NCBI RefSeq assembly: GCF_026341515.1
Contig: NZ_JAPEOK010000001.1
Location: 2,046,001-2,110,000, forward strand
DNA length: 64,000 bases
Direction: 5' to 3'
Source of the DNA: Streptomyces sp. NBC_00878
Lineage (GTDB): Bacteria; Actinomycetota; Actinomycetes; Streptomycetales; Streptomycetaceae
Part shown: one piece after another, positions 51,804-59,600 of the stretch
How the letters are laid out: every line of letters begins with the position of its first letter
Numbering within the stretch: the first letter of the stretch is position 1
Position numbers and translations under genes: made by a program
The notes under the pieces: generated by a model
What the model saw: the letters and a program-made list of their open reading frames with translations, nothing else
The model's database searches: none
Told to the model about the DNA's origin: nothing

Positions 51804-52091
51804 ATGGCGAACACGAGTATCGACCGGGAGACCCTGCGCGAGCTGGCCGACGAGGGCAACGAGACCGCTCTGGACCGGCTGGCCGATCTCGCCGACACGG
51901 CCGGCGACCTCGAAGAGCTGAGCGAGCTGTTGGACGAGGGATCCATGCACGCCGGTTTCCTGCTCACACGACGCGCGGTGGCGGCCGGCGATGTGCGCGA
52001 GCTGCAACGGATCTCCGACGCCGGTTACGACGAGGCCGGGAGGGAGCTGGACCGGCTACTGAGGGCACCGGCCGAGGGGCAGAGCGGCTGA
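51804..52091 (+). CDS. Small hypothetical protein, likely MerR target
   Basis: 95 residues, acidic and helical: LRELADEGNETALDRLADLA, DTAGDLEELSELLDEGSMHA, VRELQRISDAGYDEAGRELD. The repeating A/G/L pattern looks like short helical repeats. No membrane or signal sequence. The ATG is only about 15 bases from the operator, so the message may have a very short leader. Function unknown. Confidence 0.75.
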   Translation: MANTSIDRETLRELADEGNETALDRLADLADTAGDLEELSELLDEGSMHAGFLLTRRAVAAGDVRELQRISDAGYDEAGRELDRLLRAPAEGQSG

Positions 52092-52171
52092 GGAGCAGAG
52101 CCACTGAGGCGACGAACACCGAGGTCGGTCGCTCGCTGACTGACGATCACCGTGGAAAAGCTCCGACGGAG

Positions 52172-52825
52172 TCAATCGCCGGCGGGCAGGGACGCGGGCC
52201 TGCGCAGCAGCCACTGTCCGAACGTCCGGCGCGGGGGCCGCACCACGACACGGCCAAAGCTCTTCGAGCCGACCAGCTCCACGCGGAGCTTGATCGGCAC
52301 AGCGAGGTCCGACGCCTGATGGATCCTGACCTTGCTGTGTGCCAGTGACAGGCCGTCGGCGTCGACCACGATGCCCGGCCTGGTGATCAGCGTCAGGGTC
52401 TTGCCGGGCATATCCATGTCGATCCGCAAGGTGTCCTGCGTGATCACTGCCTGAGTGAAGTCGAGCGTCACATCGCACCACTGCACCGCGAGCTCCAGCC
52501 TCCGCGGCACCACCCAAGGCCCCCCGCGTTTGACCGTGCTGAACTTCCGGTCGATCCGGAGTACGTCCTTGACCTCTGTCACGGCCGCGCCGACCGAGGC
52601 CGACACGGGCGGCAGATCAGCGGTGAGCGGTGTCAGCTCGCCGACGGTCCGCGCCGACAGAGCGACCTCCAGTCGCTCGTCCAACTCGGCCGCGGTCAGC
52701 AGGCCGTCCCCCGCCGCGACACGCAGCACATCCACCACCCGGTCCCGGTCCGCATGAGAAGCCCGCAGCTCGGGCGACGAGCCGGACCCGGAGCGCTTCC
52801 CCGTGGGCAAGATCTCTCCTGACAT
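52172..52825 (-). CDS. DUF1707 domain protein
   Basis: 217 residues from the ATG at 52825. DUF1707 region at about 20-75: RASHADRDRVVDVLRVAAGD, LLTAAELDERLEVALSARTV. The C-terminal half is beta-rich (TLTLITRPGIVVDADGLSLA ... VELVGSKSFGRVVVRPPRR), like the cluster's DUF1707 gene. No membrane helix. Function unknown. An operator-like site shared with the exporter promoter lies about 65 bases upstream. Confidence 0.8.
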   Translation of the reverse strand: MSGEILPTGKRSGSGSSPELRASHADRDRVVDVLRVAAGDGLLTAAELDERLEVALSARTVGELTPLTADLPPVSASVGAAVTEVKDVLRIDRKFSTVKRGGPWVVPRRLELAVQWCDVTLDFTQAVITQDTLRIDMDMPGKTLTLITRPGIVVDADGLSLAHSKVRIHQASDLAVPIKLRVELVGSKSFGRVVVRPPRRTFGQWLLRRPASLPAGD

Positions 52826-53299
52826 GCTTCCGTCCTGGTCCTGTCGACATCGTCGCGCCATACGGTCACCGGCGCAGCTGAAGTACTGACGCTATATCGC
52901 GACATGAATCCCCGCCACCACCTGGTCGCCGGAGGCCACCAACTCGCCTGAGTGTCCATGCAGTTCAGCACGATGTCGAGGTCGGCGGCGCTGACGGCGC
53001 GCGGCGCGTCCCAGCCGGCAACCGCGTACGGGATGACGCTGGGTGCGCGCGCCCGACCCGTGCCCGACCCACGACCCGCGACCCGTTGACGCCCCTCGAA
53101 CAGCCCTCGCCACGTCCCCGAAGCCAAGACGTCGTCTTCTTGTTGCCCCTCGGACGGCCGCGCCGTCCCTCTTAACGGAAGCTTGACGCCTACGGCGGCC
53201 TCATCCGTGGGCCTGTGCGTCACTCTCTGCATACGCTGGCACCGCCGTCCGCGTGATGGCCGGAAACCGCATGCTGAGCCGGACATCAGGAGCACGCCG
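52826..53299. promoter_or_regulatory. Divergent region between DUF1707 gene and permease
   Basis: No gene seen in these 474 bp. CGCTATATCGCG at 52890-52901 is identical to 6083-6094 upstream of the DrrAB exporter. The permease ribosome site CAGGAG is at 53287-53292. Confidence 0.45.
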
Positions 53300-55255
53300 A
53301 TGGCCACCACCGAACACTCTCCTCCCAGTCGCCTGCGCGCCTGGATGCTGGAGGGGCTGTCCGACATGGGCAAGGGCCGGCAGGCGGCACCGCGGCCCGC
53401 CGCGCCGGAGCCCGTGCACAAGGGACAGCGCTGGTGGCGGGTGATGTGCCTGACCGGCGTCGACTACTTCTCCACGCTCGGTTACCAGCCGGGTATCGCG
53501 GCTCTCGCCGCCGGGCTGCTGTCGCCCGTGGCCACCATCGTGCTGGTCGTCGTCACGCTGGCGGGTGCGCTCCCGGTGTACCGGCGGGTCGCCGAGGAGA
53601 GCCCCCACGGCGAGGGCTCGATCGCCATGCTGGAGCGGCTGCTGACCTTCTGGAAGGGCAAGCTGTTCGTTCTGACCCTGCTCGGTTTCGCCGCCACCGA
53701 CTTCCTGATCACCATCACCCTGTCGGCCGCCGACGCCTCCACCCACCTGGTGGAGAACCCTCATCTGGCCGACGCGCTGCACGACAGGCAATTGCTGATC
53801 ACGCTGGTGCTCATCGCGCTCCTCGGCGCGGTCTTCCTCAAGGGCTTCCTGGAGGCGATCGGTGTCGCCGTGGCGCTGGTGGGCCTCTATCTGGCGCTCA
53901 ACGTCGTGGTCGTGATGACCGGGCTCTGGCACGTGGCCACCGAGGGTCATGTGATCAGCGACTGGTCCACCGCCCTGACCGCCGAGCACGGAAACGTTTT
54001 TGCCATGGTGGGGGTGGCGCTACTGGTCTTCCCGAAGCTGGCGCTCGGCCTGTCCGGCTTCGAGACCGGCGTGGCGGTCATGCCGCACGTCGAGGGCGGC
54101 CCCGGCGACACCGAGGAGAACCCCAAGGGCCGTATCCGCGGCACGAAGAAGCTGCTGACCACGGCCGCGCTCATCATGAGCGTGTTCCTGATCGCCACCA
54201 GCTTCATCACCACGCTGCTCATCCCGGAGAAGGAGTTCGAGTCGGGCGGCGAGGCCAACGGCCGCGCGCTCGCGTATCTGGCGCACGAGTACCTGGGCAA
54301 CGCCTTCGGCACGGTCTACGACGTGTCCACCATCGCGATCCTGTGGTTCGCCGGCGCCTCCGCCATGGCCGGGCTGCTCAACCTGATGCCCCGCTATCTG
54401 CCCCGCTACGGCATGGCCCCGCACTGGGCGCGCGCCGTCCGCCCGATGGTGATCGTCTTCACCCTGGTCGGGTTCCTGGTCACGTGGATCTTCGACGCGG
54501 ACGTCGACGCCCAGGGCGGTGCGTACGCGACCGGCGTTCTGGTGCTGATCAGTTCGGCCGCCATCGCCGTGACCATCGCCGCGCGGAAGGCCGGTCAGCG
54601 CAACTGGACCATCGCCTTCGCCGTGATCTCGGCGGTCTTCCTCTATGTCACCGTCGCGAATGTCATCGAGCGTCCGGACGGCGTGAAGATCGGCGCCTGC
54701 TTCATCGCGGGCATCATCCTCGTCTCCCTCCTCTCGCGCCTCGCCCGTGCCTTCGAGCTGCGCGTCACCAGCGTGACCATGGACGACATGGCCGCGCGCT
54801 TCGTACGTGACATCGCCAGCCGCCGGATCCGCTTCATCGCGAACGAGCCCGACAACCGCGACCTCACCGAGTACCGCGAAAAGGTCGAGCAGATCCGCGC
54901 GGACAACGACGTCCCCGCCCAAGAGGACTTCGTCTTCGTCGAGGTCACGGTCCTGGACCCGTCGGAATTCGAGGCGGGCCTGACCGTACGCGGAGAGGTC
55001 CTCCACGGCCGCTACCGCGTCCTCACCCTGGAGTCGTCCTCCGTCCCCAACGCCCTGGCCGCCCTCGTCCTGCACGTACGGGACACCACCGGCTGCATAC
55101 CGCACATCTACTTCGAATGGACCGAGGGCAACCCCTTCACCAACTTCCTGCGCTTCTTCCTCTTCGGCCAGGGCGAAGTCGCCCCCGTCACCCGAGAGGT
55201 CCTCCGCGAGGCCGAGCCGGACCGCGCACGGCGACCACGGGTACACGTCGGCTGA
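53300..55255 (+). CDS. APC-superfamily permease with cytosolic C-terminal domain
   Basis: 651 residues from the ATG at 53300. Twelve or so membrane helices begin at [20 protein letters not shown], with the early APC motif [15 protein letters not shown]. The last about 140 residues are cytosolic (starting [36 protein letters not shown]). Annotated relatives are usually called amino acid transporters. The layout of APC core plus soluble C-terminal domain resembles the KimA/Kup-type potassium importers, and it lies near kdp, so K+ uptake is worth considering (inference). Confidence 0.82.
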   Translation: MATTEHSPPSRLRAWMLEGLSDMGKGRQAAPRPAAPEPVHKGQRWWRVMCLTGVDYFSTLGYQPGIAALAAGLLSPVATIVLVVVTLAGALPVYRRVAEESPHGEGSIAMLERLLTFWKGKLFVLTLLGFAATDFLITITLSAADASTHLVENPHLADALHDRQLLITLVLIALLGAVFLKGFLEAIGVAVALVGLYLALNVVVVMTGLWHVATEGHVISDWSTALTAEHGNVFAMVGVALLVFPKLALGLSGFETGVAVMPHVEGGPGDTEENPKGRIRGTKKLLTTAALIMSVFLIATSFITTLLIPEKEFESGGEANGRALAYLAHEYLGNAFGTVYDVSTIAILWFAGASAMAGLLNLMPRYLPRYGMAPHWARAVRPMVIVFTLVGFLVTWIFDADVDAQGGAYATGVLVLISSAAIAVTIAARKAGQRNWTIAFAVISAVFLYVTVANVIERPDGVKIGACFIAGIILVSLLSRLARAFELRVTSVTMDDMAARFVRDIASRRIRFIANEPDNRDLTEYREKVEQIRADNDVPAQEDFVFVEVTVLDPSEFEAGLTVRGEVLHGRYRVLTLESSSVPNALAALVLHVRDTTGCIPHIYFEWTEGNPFTNFLRFFLFGQGEVAPVTREVLREAEPDRARRPRVHVG

Positions 55256-55272
55256 ACCGGACCGCGACCGCA

Positions 55273-55400
55273 GCACTCGACACCCGGCCGAAACCCTCGG
55301 CACCCGACCGAAGCACTCGCCACCCGACCGAAGCACTCGCCACCCGGCCGAAGCACTCGGCACCCGACCGAAGCACTTGGTACCCGGCCGAAGCCCTCTC
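55273..55400. repeat. 20-bp tandem repeat array
   Basis: About six copies of a 20-bp unit, consensus GCACTCGGCACCCGACCGAA with few changes, fill the gap between the permease and the convergent cation transporter. Possibly a termination or protein-binding region; function unknown. Confidence 0.8.
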
Positions 55401-55435
55401 CGCACCCGGTCCGGACATCCGCGCGGGACGCGGAA

Positions 55436-56158
55436 TCACGCGCAGCAGTCGCAGCCGGACCGACACCCACACGGGTCGGCCTTGGCCTCAACCGGCAGCA
55501 GGGCGGCGGAGGTCGGCGCACAGCAGCCCTTGCCCTGCCAGGCGTCGCGGCCCTCCTTGACCGCGACGGCCGCGATCACCAGGGCGGCGACCGGGTCGGC
55601 CCACGACCAGCCGAGCGTCGCGTTGGCGACCAGACCGACCAGCAGTACCGCCGACAAGTAGGTGCACAGCAAGGTCTGTTTGGAGTCGGCGACGGCCGTT
55701 GCCGATCCCAGTTCGCGCCCGGCCCGGCGCTGGGCGGCGGACAGGAACGGCATCACCGCGAGCGAGACGGCGGCCAGGGCGATACCGACGTACGAGCGGT
55801 CCGCGTCGCCGCCCCCGGCGAAGGCGTGTACGGACTGCGCGGTGACGTAGGCCGCCAGGGCGAAGAACGAGACCGCGATGATCCGCAGCGTCCGCCGCTC
55901 ACGGGCCTCGCGGGCCGCATGGTCGGACGCGGAGAACTGCCAGGCGACGGCGGTCGCGGAGGACACCTCGATCACCGAGTCGAGGCCGAAGCCGATCAGC
56001 GCGCCGGAGGACGCCGCGGTTCCAGCGGCCAGGGCGATGCCCGCTTCGACGACGTTGTAGGCGATGGTCACCCCGACCAGCACGCGTATCCGCCGGGCGA
56101 GGGCGTCCCGGCGGGACGAGGAAGGCCCCACCGCGCCCAGGGACATCCCGGCGCTCAT
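55436..56158 (-). CDS. Cation efflux protein with Cys-rich tail
   Basis: 240 residues, six membrane helices, related to cation diffusion facilitators (GALIGFGLDSVIEVSSATAV near residue 52; ATAVADSKQTLLCTYLSAVL near 153; WADPVAALVIAAVAVKEG). It ends in metal-binding-looking CCAPTS and CGCRSGCDCCA. Its start shares a base with the stop of the upstream ArsR-type gene (TGATG), so the two form a metal-resistance operon, likely for Cd/Pb/Zn. Confidence 0.88.
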   Translation of the reverse strand: MSAGMSLGAVGPSSSRRDALARRIRVLVGVTIAYNVVEAGIALAAGTAASSGALIGFGLDSVIEVSSATAVAWQFSASDHAAREARERRTLRIIAVSFFALAAYVTAQSVHAFAGGGDADRSYVGIALAAVSLAVMPFLSAAQRRAGRELGSATAVADSKQTLLCTYLSAVLLVGLVANATLGWSWADPVAALVIAAVAVKEGRDAWQGKGCCAPTSAALLPVEAKADPCGCRSGCDCCA

Positions 56159-56493
56159 CAGCAGCAGCCCTTGTCGTCCGCGTCCGGGCAGGTACGGTCG
56201 CTCTCCACCGCCAGCACTGCCGTCCGCAGGTCACCCAGCGCGTGGCCGAGGCGCGGATCGGCGAGTTCGTAACGCGTACGGCGGCCGACCGGCACGGCGA
56301 CGGCGAGTCCGCAGTCGCGCAGGCACGCCAGGTGGTTGGAGAGCCGGGTGCGGGAGATACCCAACTCCTCCGCCAGGTCGGAGGGATGGGCCGGCGCCTC
56401 GCGCAGTGCGAGCAGCAGACGGCAGCGGATCGGGTCGGCGAGGGCGCGGCCGAAGCGGGACAGCACCTCGATCTCGGAGGCAAGAGTCAACAT
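56158..56493 (-). CDS. CmtR-like ArsR-family metal sensor
   Basis: 111 residues from the ATG at 56493 (MLTLASEIEVLSRFGRALAD). Winged-helix region: HPSDLAEELGISRTRLSNHL. The metal ligands of mycobacterial CmtR are conserved: two Cys four apart in ACLRDCGLAVAV and a third in VESDRTC, followed by a C-terminal KGCC. Predicted to repress its own operon until Cd(II) or Pb(II) binds. The perfect palindrome just upstream is the likely operator. Confidence 0.9.
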   Translation of the reverse strand: MLTLASEIEVLSRFGRALADPIRCRLLLALREAPAHPSDLAEELGISRTRLSNHLACLRDCGLAVAVPVGRRTRYELADPRLGHALGDLRTAVLAVESDRTCPDADDKGCC

Positions 56494-56512
56494 ACGACGA
56501 CGGTACACGCAA

Positions 56513-56526
56513 TCCTGAATTCAGGA
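56513..56526. promoter_or_regulatory. Likely ArsR/CmtR operator
   Basis: Perfect 14-bp palindrome TCCTGAATTCAGGA, 20 bases upstream of the ArsR-type start codon. Confidence 0.7.
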
Positions 56527-56706
56527 AATCCTGTCGCCAGCTCATCGTCGGCTCGTCCGAAGGGGGCCAACTCCCCCTGGAGGGCCGGGGTGCCCCTATG
56601 GGTTTCGTCAACCCGTAGGGGCACCCCCCGACGCCTACCACCACTCAACTGTCGCTGCCCTACCGTTCCCGGCGCCTGCCGGGCGGGCAGCACGCTGACC
56701 CGCATG

Positions 56707-57753
56707 ACTCGCAGAGCGGGCCAAGGAACGCAAGCGATGGCCGTTCTACGCCGCCGACGGCGGGCTGGCCGTGGCCGATTCCACCGCCCGCCACGAGGCC
56801 AAGCAGGCCGTGCGCAACTCACCGCGGGCGGCGGCACCTCGATCGGCGGCTGGCTGCGGCTCGCCGACCAGCCGCTCGCGACGGCCGACGTCCCGATACG
56901 CCATGGCATCCTGCTCAGGGACGGCCGCACTGAGCACGAGGCTCCCGGCGAGCTGTGGGCCGTACTTGACGCCTGCGCCGGACGTTTCATCTGTGACGCC
57001 CGAGGCGTCGGCACCGACTGGGAGGTCAAGGAAGTCACCGGGATAGCCTCGGCGCTGCTCGGTTCCGTGGACATCGTCGCCGACCCAGCCGGACTGGCCG
57101 ACGGCTTCCGGCAGATGACGGAGAGTGTGATGGGCAAGGGTGTCGCCGATGTGGCGCTGCGTGTCTGGACCCCTCAGGGCTCCGAGATCAAGTGGGTCAA
57201 GCAGGTCGCCCCCACGGTCGAGGACCTGACCCTCCGCCGCAGCGAAGCCGGCCCCCGCGCCAACGACTACCCCACCGGTTCCTGGGGTGACGAGTCCCGC
57301 GACTACCACGTCCGCGTCCGGCTCCCCCGCGCGGAGGTCGGCGAGGAGATGCCGGCCACCCGGATCTCCCTCGTGGTCCCCCAGCCGGACCATACGACGC
57401 AGGTGGTCTCCCAAGGCTTCGTACGAGCCCTCTGGACCGACGACATGGCCGCCTCCACCCGCATCAACCCCCAGGTCGCCCACTACACCGGGCAGGCCGA
57501 ACTCGCCGAGGCCATCCAGCAGGGCCTGGAAGCCCGCAGGCAGGGCGACTTCGCGTCCGCGACCGCCCAACTGGGCCGTGCCGTCCAACTGGCAGACTCC
57601 TCCGGCAACGACGACACCGCGAAGCTGCTGGCCAAGGTGGTGGATGTCGTCGACGCCGCGAGCGGGACCGTGCGGCTGAAGGCCAGGGTGGCCAACGCGG
57701 ACGAGATGACACTGGAAACACGCTCGACGAAAACCGTGCGCGTCCAGAGATAG
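56707..57753 (+). pseudogene. VWA-domain protein gene, truncated and frameshifted
   Basis: The main frame from about 56820 reads LTAGGGTSIGGWLRLADQPL, IRHGILLRDGRTEHEAPGEL, CDARGVGTDWEVKEVTGIAS and runs to a normal-looking C-terminus (TKTVRVQR). Upstream coding, FYAADGGLAVADSTARHEAK, is in another frame, joined near 56812 where one A appears lost. The N-terminal VWA part with the DxSxS metal site is missing altogether. It is followed 38 bases later by the FHA gene, its usual partner type. Confidence 0.75.
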
Positions 57754-57791
57754 CGCACGCCACGCTCACAGGGGCAGAGAGAAAGAGCACC

Positions 57792-58583
57792 ATGCCGAGT
57801 TGCCCGAAGGGTCACCAGTCCGCGACCGACGACTGGTGCGAGGTGTGCGGCCACCGCATGTCCTCCGCACCGCGCCCCTCCCCCGCCCCGGAGCGGCACG
57901 CGGCGCTCTCCGCCGCCGAGCCCTGCCCCTACTGCGGCGCGCCCCGCGACGGCCTCGCCCAGTTCTGCGAGGGGTGCCGCTACAACTTCGTCACTCGCTC
58001 CGGCATGGTCTCCGCCCCCAAGTCACCGCCGTCGCAGTCGCGGCCGTCGCAGTCACCGCTCTCGCAGTCGCCACCGTCGCAGTCACCGCCGTCGCAGTCA
58101 CCGCAGTCACCGCAGTCACCGCTATCGCCGTCACAGCCGTCGCAGGCTCCGACCGGCGCGGGAGTTCCCGCGGCGGCGCCGACCTGGACCGTCACCGTCA
58201 GCGCCGACCGTGGCTACTTCACCGAGATGATGGCCAACGGCGGTCCCGAGGGCCTGGGATTCTCCTTCCCCGGCTACTTCGCCGACCTCCACGTCCCCCT
58301 CACCCAGGTCCTGGTCACCATCGGCCGTCGCCGCCAGTCCACCGGCGAGACCCCGGACATCGACCTCGCCGGTTCCCCGGAAGACCCCGGCGTCTCCCAC
58401 GAACACGCCATGCTCATCCAGCAACCCGACTCCACCTGGTCCCTCATCGACAAGGGCTCCACCAACGGCACGACGGTGAACGGCACGGAGGACCCCATCA
58501 CCCCCTACGTGCCGGTGCAGTTGAAGGACGGTGACCGCGTACACGTCGGCCTCTGGACGACGATCACGATCCGCCAGGACTGA
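57792..58583 (+). CDS. Zinc-ribbon and FHA-domain protein
   Basis: 263 residues. Two zinc ribbons at the N-terminus (CPKGHQSATDDWCEVCG; CPYCGAPRDGLAQFCEGC), a low-complexity linker of S-Q-S-P-P repeats at about 75-120 from a trinucleotide-rich DNA repeat, then an FHA domain (VLVTIGRRRQ, GVSHEHAMLIQQ, DKGSTNGTTVNG). It should bind phosphothreonine partners, often of Ser/Thr kinases with VWA proteins. Confidence 0.9.
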   Translation: MPSCPKGHQSATDDWCEVCGHRMSSAPRPSPAPERHAALSAAEPCPYCGAPRDGLAQFCEGCRYNFVTRSGMVSAPKSPPSQSRPSQSPLSQSPPSQSPPSQSPQSPQSPLSPSQPSQAPTGAGVPAAAPTWTVTVSADRGYFTEMMANGGPEGLGFSFPGYFADLHVPLTQVLVTIGRRRQSTGETPDIDLAGSPEDPGVSHEHAMLIQQPDSTWSLIDKGSTNGTTVNGTEDPITPYVPVQLKDGDRVHVGLWTTITIRQD

Positions 58584-58716
58584 ACGCGTCCGCCATCGGC
58601 GTAGCATCGGCGATTCCGGAAACCAGCCCTTTGAGAGTTGGCCGATTCCGCAACTTCTCCACCATTGACATCCCGAGCGTGAGTACGCCATCACGCAACG
58701 CGTCCAATTGTTGATC

Positions 58717-59535
58717 ATGAATACTATTGAGCAGTTGTTGAGCAGCGCCTTGGCTGTGGGCGGCCAGCGGGTTGCCCTTAGCTGGTATTCATCATCCGCA
58801 CTACCCCGGGTTTCCGTAATGCTCTTTCAGCAGACTCTTTACGGGCCGACAGCTTCCGGGACGGCCGACTCAGGCTTGTCCGGCTCGGTCGACGCGGTCT
58901 TCTCGATGCAGCGCAGCGGAACAGTGGCACTGCTGCGTGACATGAGAAGCCAGCACGTCCTGCCGACGTTTCCTCAGCCGTGGGGATCGATCAGCTCCTA
59001 CCTTTCCCTGCTGCGCCGACCACGCCCCCTGGCAATCCTGGATGTGCCGGACATCGGTCTGGTCCCGGAACTGGCGCAGAGGGTTCACGTACTGGGCAGA
59101 CTGGCCGCGGTCGTTGTCCTGGTACCGGACGGCACCGACTCGGTCACTCTTCTGCGGGGCGGCGCCGCGAACGTACTGCCTCGTAGTACGCCTCCCAAGG
59201 AGCTGGCCAGCCGAATAGCCGCCGAGCGTCGCTGGCTGACCGTGCTTCCCCCGTTCCATGCCACGGACGACGCCCACGAACGCCTCAAACTCACCTTGAA
59301 CCTGAGGCAGAGCTCTCAACAGATCCTTCTGGAGCTCGTCCAAGCCTCAAGGCATCCATGGTGTTGCCATGACCTCTGCCTCCTGCTCGGTGATGCGCGG
59401 AGTCCGCTCAGCCGACGCGCCCTGCAGGCCCGTATGGCACGCCTGGCCCGCCGCGCGGAGGAGTGCGGCATGTCACTCACCACCAGCCATCAGTGGGGTC
59501 GCACCAGCTTCATCAGGGTGAACGATCACTCGTAG
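58717..59535 (+). CDS. Receiver-like atypical regulator, putative
   Basis: 272 residues from the ATG at 58717. I do not recognise a named family. The middle, RPRPLAILDVPDIGLVPELA and AAVVVLVPDGTDSVTLLRGG then AANVLPRSTPPKELASRIAA, is like a receiver domain (beta strands, L-x-x-G-A-x-x-V-L-P-x-S) but without a clear phospho-acceptor Asp. The C-terminal 90 residues (LLLGDARSPLSRRALQARMA, RTSFIRV) look like a winged helix of OmpR type. Lower GC upstream of the start is notable. It is convergent with the ATPase regulator that follows, with a terminator between. Confidence 0.65.
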   Translation: MNTIEQLLSSALAVGGQRVALSWYSSSALPRVSVMLFQQTLYGPTASGTADSGLSGSVDAVFSMQRSGTVALLRDMRSQHVLPTFPQPWGSISSYLSLLRRPRPLAILDVPDIGLVPELAQRVHVLGRLAAVVVLVPDGTDSVTLLRGGAANVLPRSTPPKELASRIAAERRWLTVLPPFHATDDAHERLKLTLNLRQSSQQILLELVQASRHPWCCHDLCLLLGDARSPLSRRALQARMARLARRAEECGMSLTTSHQWGRTSFIRVNDHS

Positions 59536-59558
59536 GCGCTGCCGGCAGATACACGGCG

Positions 59559-59596
59559 GACGTCCCTTGGCTGCTCGGTCGCGGTCAAGGGACGTC
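59559..59596. terminator. Bidirectional terminator
   Basis: GACGTCCCTTG at 59559-59569 pairs perfectly with 59586-59596, between two convergent genes. Confidence 0.8.
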
Positions 59597-59600
59597 TTCG

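Noticed and set aside
55273-55400. 20-bp repeats considered as CRISPR or att sites
   Set aside because: Tandem without unique spacers; no cas or integrase gene nearby.
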